NCBI RefSeq assembly: GCF_009193355.1
Contig: NZ_WBVT01000001.1
Location: 62,001 to 126,000 of the forward strand
Direction: 5' to 3'
From: Bifidobacterium leontopitheci
GTDB lineage: Bacteria; Actinomycetota; Actinomycetes; Actinomycetales; Bifidobacteriaceae
Length of the DNA stretch: 64,000 nucleotides
Every line of letters begins with the position of its first letter. The stretch's first letter is position 1. A program made the translations under genes and the position numbers. The notes below the pieces were generated by a model that worked only from the letters and a program-made list of their open reading frames with translations, was not told the DNA's origin and did no database searches. Below, one piece after another: positions 12,563 to 21,487 of the stretch.

Positions 12563-13657
12563 TCAACGTCGTCTTGCGTAACGGGTGGCGCGCCCTGAAC
12601 CGATTTTCATGATGACGCCGTCGTCCTGCAGCGCTTTCAGCGTGCGTTCGACCGTGGTGACGCTGATGTCGGGCAGCTTGGCGATGATGTCGGCTTTGGA
12701 CAGAGGGGCCAGCGTATTGTCGATCAGGCGCGCAATGCGCTGCGCCTTGGTCGGGCGACTGCCGTCCGACGTATGGCCGGGGCCGGATGCGATGGAGATG
12801 CGCGTGTCGAACTCCTTGTATGCGGCGAGGATCACGCCCAGCAGGTAATTGGCGAACGGGGCGTAGTCGTTCGTGCCGTCGTTCCAACCCGTGGTGCTTG
12901 CCGCCAATGCCTCGTAATAGGTGTCCTTGCTCTTCTCGATGAGATGCTCCACGCTGATGTACTTGCCGACGTCGTATCCGTTGCGGTAGAGCAGCAGCAG
13001 CGTCAGCAGGCGGCTCATGCGTCCGTTGCCGTCGTTGAACGGATGGATGCAGGTGAAATCGAGGGTGAACATGGCCGTGACGAGCAGCGAGTCGGTATGC
13101 GCGTCCCGGAGCGCTTCGGCGTAGGCGTCGCAGATGCGCGAGACCAGCTCCGGGGTCGCCAGCGCCGACAGCGGTGCGAACCGGACGCGGCTTTCGCCGG
13201 TGGCGTCGCGTTCGACGATGATGTTATCGGTGTCCTTGAACCGTCCTGCGAAAGCCAGCGGGGTGTGGCGGAATAGGTCACGGTGAAACTGCAGGATGAC
13301 GTTCGGGGTGGGTGGAATGTAGTCATGGCTTTCGTGGATGACCGCGAGCACGTCACGGTATCCGGCGATCTCCTCTTCCGCCCGATTGCGGGGGGTGACT
13401 TTGTCTGCCACGATTGCGTCGAGCCGCCTGTCGCTTGTCGAGATTCCCTCGATGCGGTTGGATGTGTCGATACTCTGGACGCGTGCGACCGTGGTAAGCG
13501 TCGCCAGGATGTCCGGACGAACCGATTGCGTGTTCCGGCGTCCCTTTTCTTCGTGGATCGCGGTCAGCAGGCTTGTCGTGCGCGGGGTGAGCAGGCTCGC
13601 CGCCGAAGCGATGTAATCGAATCCTCTCAATGGCGTGGCTCTCCGTTTCTGCATCAT
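12563..13657 (-). CDS. Fic/DOC family protein with C-terminal winged helix
   Basis: Fic-fold enzyme, probably transferring AMP from ATP to a target protein. It has about 364 aa. The core motif HPFNDGNGR is intact, with catalytic His at about residue 205. An N-terminal SNRIEG at about residues 66-71 fits the (S/T)xxxE(G/N) inhibitory motif of class II Fic proteins. The C-terminal 60 residues (SKADIIAKLPDISVTTVERTLKALQDDG) look like a winged helix-turn-helix, suggesting DNA binding and autoregulation. The start is uncertain: ATG 13657, ATG 13654 and GTG 13663 all lie inside a large palindrome and none has a clear ribosome-binding site. No antitoxin-like partner gene is adjacent. Confidence 0.85.
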   Translation of the reverse strand: MMQKRRATPLRGFDYIASAASLLTPRTTSLLTAIHEEKGRRNTQSVRPDILATLTTVARVQSIDTSNRIEGISTSDRRLDAIVADKVTPRNRAEEEIAGYRDVLAVIHESHDYIPPTPNVILQFHRDLFRHTPLAFAGRFKDTDNIIVERDATGESRVRFAPLSALATPELVSRICDAYAEALRDAHTDSLLVTAMFTLDFTCIHPFNDGNGRMSRLLTLLLLYRNGYDVGKYISVEHLIEKSKDTYYEALAASTTGWNDGTNDYAPFANYLLGVILAAYKEFDTRISIASGPGHTSDGSRPTKAQRIARLIDNTLAPLSKADIIAKLPDISVTTVERTLKALQDDGVIMKIGSGRATRYARRR

Positions 13658-13722
13658 CGTCACGTTTTCTGCATCATATAGTTTTTAATGATGCAGAAAA
13701 CGTGACGATGATGCAGAAACGG
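13643..13722. repeat. 35-bp-arm perfect palindrome over the fic start, four copies of a 12-mer
   Basis: Two perfect 35-base inverted arms (13643-13677 and 13688-13722) flank a 10-nt AT-rich spacer (ATAGTTTTTA). Each arm carries the 12-mer ATGATGCAGAAA (or its complement) twice, so there are four copies. One arm contains the possible fic start codons. It may be an autoregulatory operator, a terminator for the upstream yczE-type gene, or both. Confidence 0.75.
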
Positions 13723-13742
13723 GCGTGAGTCTCGTCCGGCTG

Positions 13743-14417
13743 TCACACGCTCGCCTTCACAGTGCCGGCTGCGGCTGCGTGCGGGTCGACGGGCTGGACG
13801 AAGCGGCAGTGGCGGTTGATGAGGTTGACGAACACCCCGGTGATGGCCGCCGCGACGACCGTGCCGACGCCGAGGCCTCTGATTTCACCGAAGAAGATGA
13901 ACGACAGGATGCCCGCGGTGACGATGAGCGTCACGTCGAAGCAGACCTTGAGCGTGCCGAACCGGATCCTGGTCACGATGGCGAGCGCCTTCACGACGCC
14001 TTCGCCGGGCACCATGATGAGCCCCGGGGCGACCTCCATGCAGATGCCGAGCGCCAGGGTCGCGATGCCGAGCAGCAGTCCGACGCCCTGCTCCCACCAG
14101 GTGGCCGGGCGGAACCAGCCGAGCAGCAGCATGCTTGCGTCGAGGGTCGCGGCGAACCAGAACGTGACCGCCAGCTGCAGGTACTGCGCTGGTTTGAAGT
14201 CGCGGCGCAGCAACGCCACCTCGATGGCGACGAACAGCGCGTTCACCACGAACGCGGTCACGCCGAAGCTGATCTGCGGCCACCTGAGCGTCACCACCCA
14301 CGCGATGCTCGAAATCGGCGAGGTGCCGAGCTCGCTCTTGGTGATGAGCGCGATGCCGAATGATTCGACGGCGAGACCGGCGAGCAGACAGATGACGCGT
14401 TTGATGAAGTACGGCAT
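13743..14417 (-). CDS. YczE/YyaS/YitT-type integral membrane protein
   Basis: Membrane protein of 224 aa with about five or six hydrophobic helices. It opens with the pattern RVICLLAGLAVESFGIALITKSELGTSPISSIAW, typical of the YczE/YyaS/YitT group; the substrate is unknown. The start ATG 14417 is one base after the marR stop and has AAGGAGGG in the end of marR, so it is translationally coupled. The frame extends upstream to 14462 but only inside marR. Being in an operon with a MarR repressor suggests a role in export or in response to a small molecule; that is inference. Confidence 0.82.
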   Translation of the reverse strand: MPYFIKRVICLLAGLAVESFGIALITKSELGTSPISSIAWVVTLRWPQISFGVTAFVVNALFVAIEVALLRRDFKPAQYLQLAVTFWFAATLDASMLLLGWFRPATWWEQGVGLLLGIATLALGICMEVAPGLIMVPGEGVVKALAIVTRIRFGTLKVCFDVTLIVTAGILSFIFFGEIRGLGVGTVVAAAITGVFVNLINRHCRFVQPVDPHAAAAGTVKASV

Positions 14418-14418
14418 G

Positions 14419-14889
14419 TCAGCCCTCCTTCTCGGCGTCTTGTTCGGCGGCGTCTTGCTCAACCGCGTCGGCGACCTCCAGGTTGGCGATGACCTGGCGC
14501 AGGGCGGTGTTCAGGGCCACGGCTTCGACCGGAGCCATGCCGCGCGTCGCCTGGGCGTCGGCGTCTTGCATGATGGCCGCGATGCGTGCGGCGTAGTCGC
14601 GTCCAAGCTTGGTCAGAAAGACCCGGTATGAGCGTCTGTCGGTCTCGCTCGCCTCGCGTCTGACGAGCCCGCGCGTCTCCATGCGTTTCAGCAGGCCGGT
14701 CATCGTGGATTTGTCGAGGATGCACCGCGTGCAGATCTCCTTGGCGGTGAGGCCGTCCTGCTCGGCCAGGCATTCGATGATCTTCGGCTGCCCGGGCAGG
14801 AGCCCGATGCGGCGGATCGCCGCGTCGATACGGCGGTTCGAGTGGTTGAATGCCTTGAGCAGCAGGAAGTGCAGTTCGTCATCCAGCAT
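14419..14889 (-). CDS. MarR family transcriptional regulator
   Basis: Winged-helix dimeric repressor of 156 aa. The recognition region reads GLTAKEICTRCILDKSTMTGLLKRMETRGLVRREASETDRRSY, matching the MarR helix-turn-helix and beta-wing (DRRSY). The frame is open to 15162, but ATG 14889 is preceded by AAGGGGGCC and starts the conserved region. A palindrome overlapping its promoter at 14924-14941 is a likely autoregulatory operator. It is the first gene of a two-gene operon with the membrane protein downstream. The ligand is unknown. Confidence 0.9.
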   Translation of the reverse strand: MLDDELHFLLLKAFNHSNRRIDAAIRRIGLLPGQPKIIECLAEQDGLTAKEICTRCILDKSTMTGLLKRMETRGLVRREASETDRRSYRVFLTKLGRDYAARIAAIMQDADAQATRGMAPVEAVALNTALRQVIANLEVADAVEQDAAEQDAEKEG

Positions 14890-14923
14890 GTGGCCCCCTT
14901 GTGACATCACCGACCATACCACA

Positions 14924-14941
14924 TAGTTTGCATACAAACTA
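14924..14941. promoter_or_regulatory. MarR-type operator, TAGTTTG-N4-CAAACTA
   Basis: Near-perfect 18-bp palindrome beginning 35 bp upstream of the marR ATG, within a likely promoter (minus-strand extended -10 TGGTATGGT at about 14912-14920). Its length and placement fit MarR autorepression. It also lies 48 bp upstream of glycerate kinase on the other strand and could affect that gene. Confidence 0.65.
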
Positions 14942-14988
14942 AAAAGTGTGGGGCGTTTCACGGATGGCGTGATGATTATGCTGAAGCC

Positions 14989-16197
14989 ATGACACGATAC
15001 GTTTGCGCCCCCGATTCGTTCAAGGAAAGCCTGACCGCGCCGCAGGCCGCGCAGGCCATGGCCGAAGGCATCCGCAGGGGCGACCCCGCCGCCGAGATCC
15101 GTCTGAAACCGATGGCCGACGGCGGCGAGGGCACGGCACGGGCGCTCGTCGACGCCACGCATGGCGTGATGCGCTCCGTGACGGTCCGGGACCCGCTCGG
15201 CCGGCCGGTGCGCGGCGAGTACGGACTGCTTGGCGATGGGGAAGACGTTGCCGGCGGTGACGTTGCCGGCGCAGCCGCCGGACGGACCGCCGTGGTCGAA
15301 ACCGCCAGCGCGAGCGGTCTGTCGCGGCTCGCCGCCGATGAGCGTGATCCGCTCGTCGCCTCGTCATACGGCACCGGCGAGCTCATCCGCGCCGCCGCCC
15401 ATGCCGGCGCGACGCGCATCATCGTCGGACTCGGCGGCTCGGCCACCAACGACGCGGGAAGCGGCCTGCTCGCCGCCCTCGGCGTACGGCTGCTCGACGG
15501 CTCCGGCCGCCCGCTCGCCCCCGGCGGCGCGGCGCTCGCTGACCTTGCGACGATCGACATGAGCGGCCTCGACGAGGCCGTGCAGCAGGCCGAGATCGTC
15601 GCCGCGTGCGACGTGACCAATCCGTTGACCGGGCCGCATGGAGCCAGCGCCGTGTTCGGCCCGCAGAAAGGCGCGTCCCCGGCCGACGTCGAACGGCTCG
15701 ACGATGCGCTCGCCCGGTTCGCGCGCATCGCGTCGGCCACGCCGGGACTGGCTCCGGCGCTTGGCGAGGCGACGGATTTCGCGGCGTCGCCGGGTGCGGG
15801 CGCGGCGGGCGGCATCGGCTTCGCGCTGCTGGCGTTCCTCGGGGCGAAGTTCCGTCCCGGCGTCGATCTGGTCGTCGAGCAATCCGGGCTTGACGCTGCC
15901 GTGCGATGGGCCGATGTCGTGCTCACCGGCGAGGGTTCCGTCGACGCGCAGACCGCGTTCGGCAAGACGCCGGCCGGCGTCGCCTCGGTGGCGAAACGGC
16001 ACGGCAAACCGGTGGTGGCGCTGGCCGGGCATGTCGGCGACGGCATCGACGGCCTGTACGGGCTTGGCGTTGATGCCGTCTTCGGCATCGCGCCGGGGGC
16101 GTCGGACCTGCAGACGCTGTTGCATGGCGCCGCGGGCAACGTGTCACGCACGTGCGAGCAGGTCGCGCGGCTGGTCGCGCGCGTTCGGCATGGGTGA
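14989..16197 (+). CDS. glxK: Glycerate kinase (GlxK/GarK family)
   Basis: Phosphorylates D-glycerate with ATP, feeding 2- or 3-phosphoglycerate into glycolysis. It has 402 aa. The family start APDSFKESLTAPQAAQAMAEG, the early KPMADGGEGT, the middle RIIVGLGGSATNDAGSG and late VVLTGEGSVDAQTAFGKTP are all clear. There is no ribosome-binding site, but TATGCT sits 6 nt before ATG 14989, so translation may be leaderless. It is divergent from the MarR gene and shares the operator region with it. rpoZ follows after 144 bp with its own probable promoter. Confidence 0.92.
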   Translation: MTRYVCAPDSFKESLTAPQAAQAMAEGIRRGDPAAEIRLKPMADGGEGTARALVDATHGVMRSVTVRDPLGRPVRGEYGLLGDGEDVAGGDVAGAAAGRTAVVETASASGLSRLAADERDPLVASSYGTGELIRAAAHAGATRIIVGLGGSATNDAGSGLLAALGVRLLDGSGRPLAPGGAALADLATIDMSGLDEAVQQAEIVAACDVTNPLTGPHGASAVFGPQKGASPADVERLDDALARFARIASATPGLAPALGEATDFAASPGAGAAGGIGFALLAFLGAKFRPGVDLVVEQSGLDAAVRWADVVLTGEGSVDAQTAFGKTPAGVASVAKRHGKPVVALAGHVGDGIDGLYGLGVDAVFGIAPGASDLQTLLHGAAGNVSRTCEQVARLVARVRHG

Positions 16198-16341
16198 GAT
16201 CTGCACGCGGCCGTCATCATCGCCGGCATCTGCCCGTACGCATGTCGGTTCGCATCCTCCCGCTCGGCAAGTCGCCGTGTTTCGCTATACTTGCTGCGGT
16301 TGAGATAGATTTCCATCGTTCTGATTTGGAGACTTGTGAAT

Positions 16342-16665
16342 ATGGCAGAAGATACCAAGGATACCGAGGTCAAGGGCAACGAGGAGTTCGGCACCGCCCC
16401 CGTTCCCGAGGGTTTCGCGAACCCGCCGATCGACGACCTGATGAAGCACGCCGATTCCAAGTACGCGCTGGCCATCTTCGCCGCCAAGCGTGCTCGTCAG
16501 ATCAACTCGTACTTCACCCAGCTCAACGAGGGCCTGCTGCAGAACGTCGGCCCGCTCGTCGAGTACCAGAACAACGAGAAGCCGCTGTCCATCGCCTTCC
16601 GCGAGATCAACGACGGCCTGCTCGAGGAGACCCTCGGCGAGGACGACCTGAGCGAGGGCAACTGA
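16342..16665 (+). CDS. rpoZ: DNA-directed RNA polymerase subunit omega
   Basis: Small RNA polymerase subunit that helps beta' fold and assemble. It has 107 aa. The omega pattern is [28 protein letters not shown] followed by [17 protein letters not shown], with acidic extensions at both ends as in other bifidobacteria. ATG 16342 is chosen; an in-frame GTG at 16336 is possible because the GGAG lies about 10 nt before the ATG. A TATACT hexamer at 16286-16291 is a plausible -10. Gmk, a frequent neighbour, is absent; metK follows after a terminator. Confidence 0.93.
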   Translation: MAEDTKDTEVKGNEEFGTAPVPEGFANPPIDDLMKHADSKYALAIFAAKRARQINSYFTQLNEGLLQNVGPLVEYQNNEKPLSIAFREINDGLLEETLGEDDLSEGN

Positions 16666-16761
16666 TCGCCGGTTCGGCGATTGGCCGGCAATTCCGGCGA
16701 CACGCTTGCCCCTGATGGCCCGAACGGGTACAACTGAACATCAGGAGCGAACAACCTGAGG

Positions 16762-16798
16762 CTCGCGCCGACCGTATGGTCAGCACGGGCCTTTTTCA
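16762..16798 (+). terminator. Imperfect hairpin plus T-run between rpoZ and metK
   Basis: Imperfect stem of GGCTCGCGCCGACC with GGTCAGCACGGGCC followed by TTTTT, about 100 bp after rpoZ. A short overlapping alternative stem (TCAGG at 16743-16747 with CCTGA at 16757-16761) sits just before it. It could be a simple terminator or part of a metK leader; I recognise no known SAM riboswitch. Confidence 0.55.
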
Positions 16799-16892
16799 TG
16801 GCCGGAGTCGGTCCTTACAGCAGAAAACAACCAACCGTATCATTGTGCCAGGCCGGTGACGAGCCTGGCGATAAGTCCGAAAGAGGGATGAT

Positions 16893-18134
16893 ATGACCAC
16901 TCAGGAGCGCAAGCTCATCTCCGCAGAATCCGTGACCGAAGGGCACCCGGATAAGGTCTGCGACCAGATCTCCGATGAAATCCTCGACGAGCTGCTGCGG
17001 CAGGACCCGCAGTCGCACGTCGCCGTCGAAACGTCCGCGGCCACCGGGGTGTTCCTCGTCTTCGGCGAGGTGACCAGCGAAGGCTACGTCGACGTGCAGT
17101 CCAAAGTGCGTGAGACCTTGCGCCGCATCGGCTACACGTCCTCCGAGGTCGGCCTCGACGCCGACTCGTGCGGCGTGATCGTGGCCATCACCGGTCAGAG
17201 CGCCGAGATCAACCAGGGCGTGGCTCGTCTGAGCGGGGCCGAGGAGTCCGCCGCCAGCCGCGAACAGCGTTACGAGGCGCAGGGCGCCGGTGACCAGGGC
17301 GTCATGTTCGGCTACGCCACCGACGAGACCGACGTGCTCATGCCGCTGCCCATCTATCTGGCCCACCGTCTGGCCTTCCGTCTGGCCGAAGTGCGCAAGA
17401 GCGGCGAGGTGCCGCACCTGCGCCCTGACGGCAAGACCCAGGTGACCATCGAATACGACGAGAACGAGCATCCGCTGCGCGTCGACACCGTGCTCATCTC
17501 CACGCAGCACGACCCCGAGGTCACGCAGGACTGGCTGCGAGACCAGCTCAAGGCCCACGTCATCGACCCGGTGCTCGACGACGTGCTCGGCAAGGATGTG
17601 AACGGCGCCGCCGTCAAGCACGACGACTACCGTCAGCTCGTCAACCCGACCGGCTCGTTCGTGCTCGGCGGCCCCGCCGCCGACGCCGGCCTGACCGGGC
17701 GCAAGATCATCGTCGACACCTACGGCGGCGCCGCCCACCACGGCGGCGGCGCGTTCAGCGGCAAGGACCCGTCCAAGGTGGACCGTTCCGCCGCCTACGC
17801 GACGCGCTGGGTGGCGAAGAACATCGTCGCCGCCGGGCTCGCGCACCGCGTCGAACTGCAGGTCGCGTACGCGATCGGCGTGGCCGAGCCGGTGTCCGTG
17901 AACGTGGAGACGTTCGGCACCGAGATCGGCGGCGTGACCCGCGAGCAGATCCAGCAGGCGGTGCGCAAGGTGTTCGACCTGCGCCCGGCCGCCATCATCG
18001 ATGAGCTCGACCTCAAGCGCCCGATCTACGCGAAGACCGCCGCATACGGCCACTTCGGCCGCGTGGACGTCGAATTCCCGTGGGAGCGCACCGACAAGGT
18101 GGACGAGCTGAAAGCCGCCGTCGCCGCGCTCTGA
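16893..18134 (+). CDS. metK: S-adenosylmethionine synthetase
   Basis: Makes S-adenosylmethionine from methionine and ATP, the methyl donor for the cell. It has 413 aa. Signature stretches are [18 protein letters not shown] at residues 15-32, the ATP-site [12 protein letters not shown], and the phosphate-binding [16 protein letters not shown] in the C-terminal third. Start ATG 16893 has AGAGGGATGAT upstream. The preceding 95-bp leader after the terminator (16799-16892) shows no riboswitch I can name. Two strong hairpins follow the stop. Confidence 0.97.
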   Translation: MTTQERKLISAESVTEGHPDKVCDQISDEILDELLRQDPQSHVAVETSAATGVFLVFGEVTSEGYVDVQSKVRETLRRIGYTSSEVGLDADSCGVIVAITGQSAEINQGVARLSGAEESAASREQRYEAQGAGDQGVMFGYATDETDVLMPLPIYLAHRLAFRLAEVRKSGEVPHLRPDGKTQVTIEYDENEHPLRVDTVLISTQHDPEVTQDWLRDQLKAHVIDPVLDDVLGKDVNGAAVKHDDYRQLVNPTGSFVLGGPAADAGLTGRKIIVDTYGGAAHHGGGAFSGKDPSKVDRSAAYATRWVAKNIVAAGLAHRVELQVAYAIGVAEPVSVNVETFGTEIGGVTREQIQQAVRKVFDLRPAAIIDELDLKRPIYAKTAAYGHFGRVDVEFPWERTDKVDELKAAVAAL

Positions 18135-18145
18135 CGACGCATACA

Positions 18146-18184
18146 GACGGCGTGTCGCGCGGCGGACCCGTGCGACACGCCGTC
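18146..18184 (+). terminator. First hairpin after metK
   Basis: Perfect 13-bp inverted repeat GACGGCGTGTCGC / GCGACACGCCGTC with a 13-nt loop, 11 bp past the metK stop and without a T-run. Confidence 0.6.
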
Positions 18185-18190
18185 GCCGAC

Positions 18191-18222
18191 AAGGACCGGT
18201 AGATATCTGCCGGTCCTTTTTT
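18191..18222 (+). terminator. Rho-independent terminator after metK
   Basis: AAGGACCGG / CCGGTCCTT stem followed directly by a run of T, a classic intrinsic terminator placed just before the priA promoter. Confidence 0.85.
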
Positions 18223-18230
18223 CATGCCGT

Positions 18231-18236
18231 TACCAT
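18231..18236 (+). promoter_or_regulatory. -10-like TACCAT, 7 nt before priA start
   Basis: TACCAT, 7 nt, then ATG at 18244, with no ribosome-binding site. This supports the second in-frame ATG as the start and a leaderless transcript. Confidence 0.4.
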
Positions 18237-18243
18237 GGTCGAT

Positions 18244-20571
18244 ATGAACGACATGAACGCACAGCAGCTGACGCTCGACGGGCTCGCGCCACGCAAGCGG
18301 AAACGCCGCGCGCCCGCGCAGCGCAAGGTCGCCGCCGAGAACCCGATCGCCCAGGTCGTGCTCGACGTCCAGGCGACGCATCTGGGAAGGTCGTTCGACT
18401 ATCTGGTGGAGGAACGGTTCTCCGAGACCGCGCAGCCCGGCGTCATGGTGCGGGTGCGGTTCGGCGGGCGTCTGGTAGACGGCATCGTCTGGGGCAGGGT
18501 CGCGGCAAGCGACACGCCCAGGTCGGCCCTGCGGTTCATCGAACGTGTCGCCAGCCCGCACGTGCTGGTGAGCGCCGCGATGCGCGATGACGTCACACGC
18601 ATCGCCGAAGCGTACGGCGGCACTCGCGCCAACATCCTGCGCCTCGCCGTTCCGCCGCGCGTCGCGCGGGTGGACGACGAGCAGCGGTTCGCCGCACGCG
18701 GGCGCTGGATCGGCTCGCACGGCACGCCGGCCATCCGGCAGCATTCGCTGGAGCAGGGGTTCGCCGCCATCCAGCGCGCCTATGACGGCTCCGCGGCGTT
18801 GCGGGCGGGCATCGAGGGGCGTGCGTTCGCCGCGTTCGTGATGGACGCGCGGCCCGGCGCCGCCGTCTGGGCCGACGACGCGGCATGGATGATCGCCGAC
18901 GCCATCGCCGCGGGCAAGCCGTGCGCGGTGGTGCTGCCCGGCATGCGGCAATGTGACGACCTTGCGTCGGCACTGCAGCGCTACGGGCTGCGACGGTTCG
19001 CGCCGGACGGCTCCAGCCGCGGCGGATACTCCGGTGATTTCGTCGTGCTGGCCGCCGGACTGCCGCCTGCGGAACGCTACCGCGCCTATCTCGCCGCCGC
19101 CACCGGCCAGGTGGGCTGCGTGATCGGATTGCGCGCCGCCATGTATGCGCCGATCGAAAGCGCAGGATTGTTCATGGTGGTCGACGACGCCGCATACCAG
19201 CAGGCGGACGGCATGATGCCGTACGCGCAGGCCCGCGGCGTGATGCGGCTGAGGGCCGAAAGCCATCATGGCGTGTTCGTCGCGCTGTCGTTCGCGCGCA
19301 GTGCGCTCAGCCAGTGGGAGACCGGCGACGAGACGACGGTCACGCCGGTCAGCGGCCCCAGCATGGCGATGTCGTTGCTGCCGACGGCACGCCGCGACGA
19401 CATGCCATGGATCCGGTGGCTCAACCGTGAGGAGCTGGCACGGCTCGCCGACCCGAGCATCGGCGCGCGCGTGCCGCATACGGCGGTCGCCACCCTGTCG
19501 GCGGCGTTGCAGACCGGACCGGTGCTGCTGTCCATTCCGGCCGACGGCATCAGTGAGGCGTTGAGCTGCGCGGCCTGCCACGCGCAGGCGAGGTGCGCGA
19601 AATGCACCGGCCCATTGGAACGTGTCGGCGACGGTGTGCCGCGATGCCGCTGGTGCGCCGCGGCCGCGGTCGGGTGGACCTGCCCGCACTGCGGTGGCGA
19701 ACGCATGCGCGTGGTGCGGGTGGGCGCGGCAGGCACGGCCCGCGAGCTCGCCGGCCTGTTCCGCGGCGTGCCGGTCGTCATGTCGTCGCCAAGCCAGCCG
19801 CGCGGCATCGTCGAATTCGTGGACGACTCGCCGCGCATCGTCATCGCCACCCCCGGGGCGGAGCCGCGCGTCATCGCGACCCGCGCCGCACGCACGTCGC
19901 GGGCGCAACCGGAGCCGGCGGGCCCTGCGCCCGGCAGGAGCCCGGCGCATGAGCCGGACGCGGGGGAGCGGACGGCAGACATGCCGGAACGCGGCGAATA
20001 CCGGGCAGTCGCCATACTCGACGCGTGGACGAGCCTGTACGCGCCGGGCGTGGACGCGCGCGCCGACACGCTGACCGCGTGGATGCGCGCGATGTCCCTG
20101 TGCGCGCCCCGCTCGCGCGGCGGGCAGGGACTGATCCTCGGGGAATGCGACCGGTATGTCGCCCAGGCGCTCATGCTGTGGGACTCCTCGTCTCTGGCCG
20201 CGCGCGAGCTGGCCGAGCGCCGAGAGACCGGCATGCCGCCCATATGCTCCGTAGCCTGCGTGTGGGGCCGGCGCGATGCGGTGATGGCCGCATTGGACGA
20301 GATCGGCGTGCTGCACGGCGACTGGGCCGAGCTGCAGATCGACGGCGAACCCATGCCCGGCCTGCTCGGGCCGGTGCCCATCCCGCCTCCGGTGACGGTC
20401 AGCGCCCGTGAGCTCGAAAGCACGGCGGATCGCGTCAAGGCGCTCGTGCGGGTGCCGGTGAAGCGGCGTGCCGAACTGGCCAGACGGCTGCAGACGACGG
20501 TGGCCAGGCATGTGGCGTCACGCCATCCCGGCGAACTGCGGTTCCAGGTCGACCCCAAGGACCTGATCTGA
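18244..20571 (+). CDS. priA: PriA-type primosomal protein N', helicase motifs degenerate
   Basis: Replication-restart initiator homologue, 775 aa. The N-terminal 3'-DNA-binding domain is recognisable (VVLDVQATHLGRSFDYLVEE through VRFGGRLVDGIVWGR). The zinc-binding insert is intact as CAACHAQARCAKC and CRWCAAAAVGWTCPHCGG at about residues 441-485. Where E. coli PriA has the ATP-binding GxTGSGKT loop, this protein reads MDARPGAAVWADDA, and no DEAH-like box is seen, so helicase activity is probably lost, as in other actinobacterial PriA proteins. It begins just after the metK terminator. ATG 18235 is an alternative start. The HAD hydrolase gene downstream has its own ribosome-binding site. Confidence 0.85.
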   Translation: MNDMNAQQLTLDGLAPRKRKRRAPAQRKVAAENPIAQVVLDVQATHLGRSFDYLVEERFSETAQPGVMVRVRFGGRLVDGIVWGRVAASDTPRSALRFIERVASPHVLVSAAMRDDVTRIAEAYGGTRANILRLAVPPRVARVDDEQRFAARGRWIGSHGTPAIRQHSLEQGFAAIQRAYDGSAALRAGIEGRAFAAFVMDARPGAAVWADDAAWMIADAIAAGKPCAVVLPGMRQCDDLASALQRYGLRRFAPDGSSRGGYSGDFVVLAAGLPPAERYRAYLAAATGQVGCVIGLRAAMYAPIESAGLFMVVDDAAYQQADGMMPYAQARGVMRLRAESHHGVFVALSFARSALSQWETGDETTVTPVSGPSMAMSLLPTARRDDMPWIRWLNREELARLADPSIGARVPHTAVATLSAALQTGPVLLSIPADGISEALSCAACHAQARCAKCTGPLERVGDGVPRCRWCAAAAVGWTCPHCGGERMRVVRVGAAGTARELAGLFRGVPVVMSSPSQPRGIVEFVDDSPRIVIATPGAEPRVIATRAARTSRAQPEPAGPAPGRSPAHEPDAGERTADMPERGEYRAVAILDAWTSLYAPGVDARADTLTAWMRAMSLCAPRSRGGQGLILGECDRYVAQALMLWDSSSLAARELAERRETGMPPICSVACVWGRRDAVMAALDEIGVLHGDWAELQIDGEPMPGLLGPVPIPPPVTVSARELESTADRVKALVRVPVKRRAELARRLQTTVARHVASRHPGELRFQVDPKDLI

Positions 20572-20723
20572 CGTGTCGACGCCGTGCAGTCGCCCGGTTG
20601 CACTGGTCGGCGGCTGTGCCAATCGTCGTGATGGCATGGAACGATGGAACCGACAACCGCGAAGATGATGGCGGATGCGCCCTCAAGGCGTCGCATCCGC
20701 CACCGCGCAAGGATGGAGGCATC

Positions 20724-21428
20724 ATGAAGGGTTGGCCGGGCGAACCGGATATGCAGCATGACGTGCTGGTGGCCGAAGGGCCGGCGGCCGCGGCGCAGGG
20801 CAAGCCGATCGAGAACGTGATCTTCGACTTCGGCAACGTCCTGATTTACTGGGATCCGTCTGCGGTGCTGCTGCCTCGGTACAAGCAGGAGACCATCGAC
20901 CAGTTCCTCGACAACGACGTGTCCGGATTCTACGACGGCAACGACCTCATGGACGGCGGCCTGAGCCCCGCGGAGGGCGTCGCCTGGATGCGCAGGACCC
21001 ACGGCGACAAGTGGGCCGACATGCTGCAGTACTATCTCGACAACTTCCAGGATTCCCTGGTCGGCATCGTGCCCGGCGCCCGCGTGCTCGTCAACGACCT
21101 GAAGGCCGCCGGCATCGGCGTGTGGGGCCTGTCGAACTGGGAGAAGGAGCTGTTTCCGATCGCCGAGAAGCAGTGCGCGATCCTCCAGGAGCTCGACGGC
21201 AAGGTCGTCTCCGGCTACGTGCACATGCGCAAGCCACACAAGGACATCTACGAGAAGGCGCTTGAGGAGTTCGGCATCAGCGCCGACACCAGCGTGTTCA
21301 TCGACGACAAGGCGATGAACATCGTCGGCGCGAACCAGGCGGGCATCCGCGGCATCCGCTTCTCGGACTCCCGCAAGCTGCGCGAGATCCTCATCGGCCT
21401 CGGCGTCAACATCCCCGGCCTCAAGTAA
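20724..21428 (+). CDS. HAD superfamily hydrolase (YihX-like)
   Basis: Predicted phosphatase of 234 aa of the haloacid dehalogenase group. Motif I reads [14 protein letters not shown] with nucleophile Asp35; motif II is in [11 protein letters not shown], the lysine motif is near [16 protein letters not shown], and motif IV is [17 protein letters not shown]. The DFGN form of motif I resembles YihX-type sugar-phosphate phosphatases, but the substrate is not readable. ATG 20724 with GGAGG about 5 nt upstream is clearly better than the open frame from 20598. fmt follows 59 bp later and may be co-transcribed. Confidence 0.87.
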   Translation: MKGWPGEPDMQHDVLVAEGPAAAAQGKPIENVIFDFGNVLIYWDPSAVLLPRYKQETIDQFLDNDVSGFYDGNDLMDGGLSPAEGVAWMRRTHGDKWADMLQYYLDNFQDSLVGIVPGARVLVNDLKAAGIGVWGLSNWEKELFPIAEKQCAILQELDGKVVSGYVHMRKPHKDIYEKALEEFGISADTSVFIDDKAMNIVGANQAGIRGIRFSDSRKLREILIGLGVNIPGLK

Positions 21429-21487
21429 CGCCAGCCGGTAACGTCGCGCCAGTAAAGCCTCCAGAAGACCCAAGAAGAAAGGTGACC

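Noticed and set aside
10504..12612. 702-aa plus-strand open frame opposite ilvD
   Set aside because: Antisense shadow of ilvD with high-GC codon symmetry; composition Val/Gly/His/Ala-rich and no domain. ilvD is certain.
13643..13722. Insertion-sequence end or MITE
   Set aside because: No transposase, target duplication or second copy visible in the window; overlap with the fic start makes a regulatory role more likely, though not proven.
16799..16892. Known SAM riboswitch before metK
   Set aside because: No match by eye to conserved cores of SAM-I, SAM-II or SAM-IV classes.
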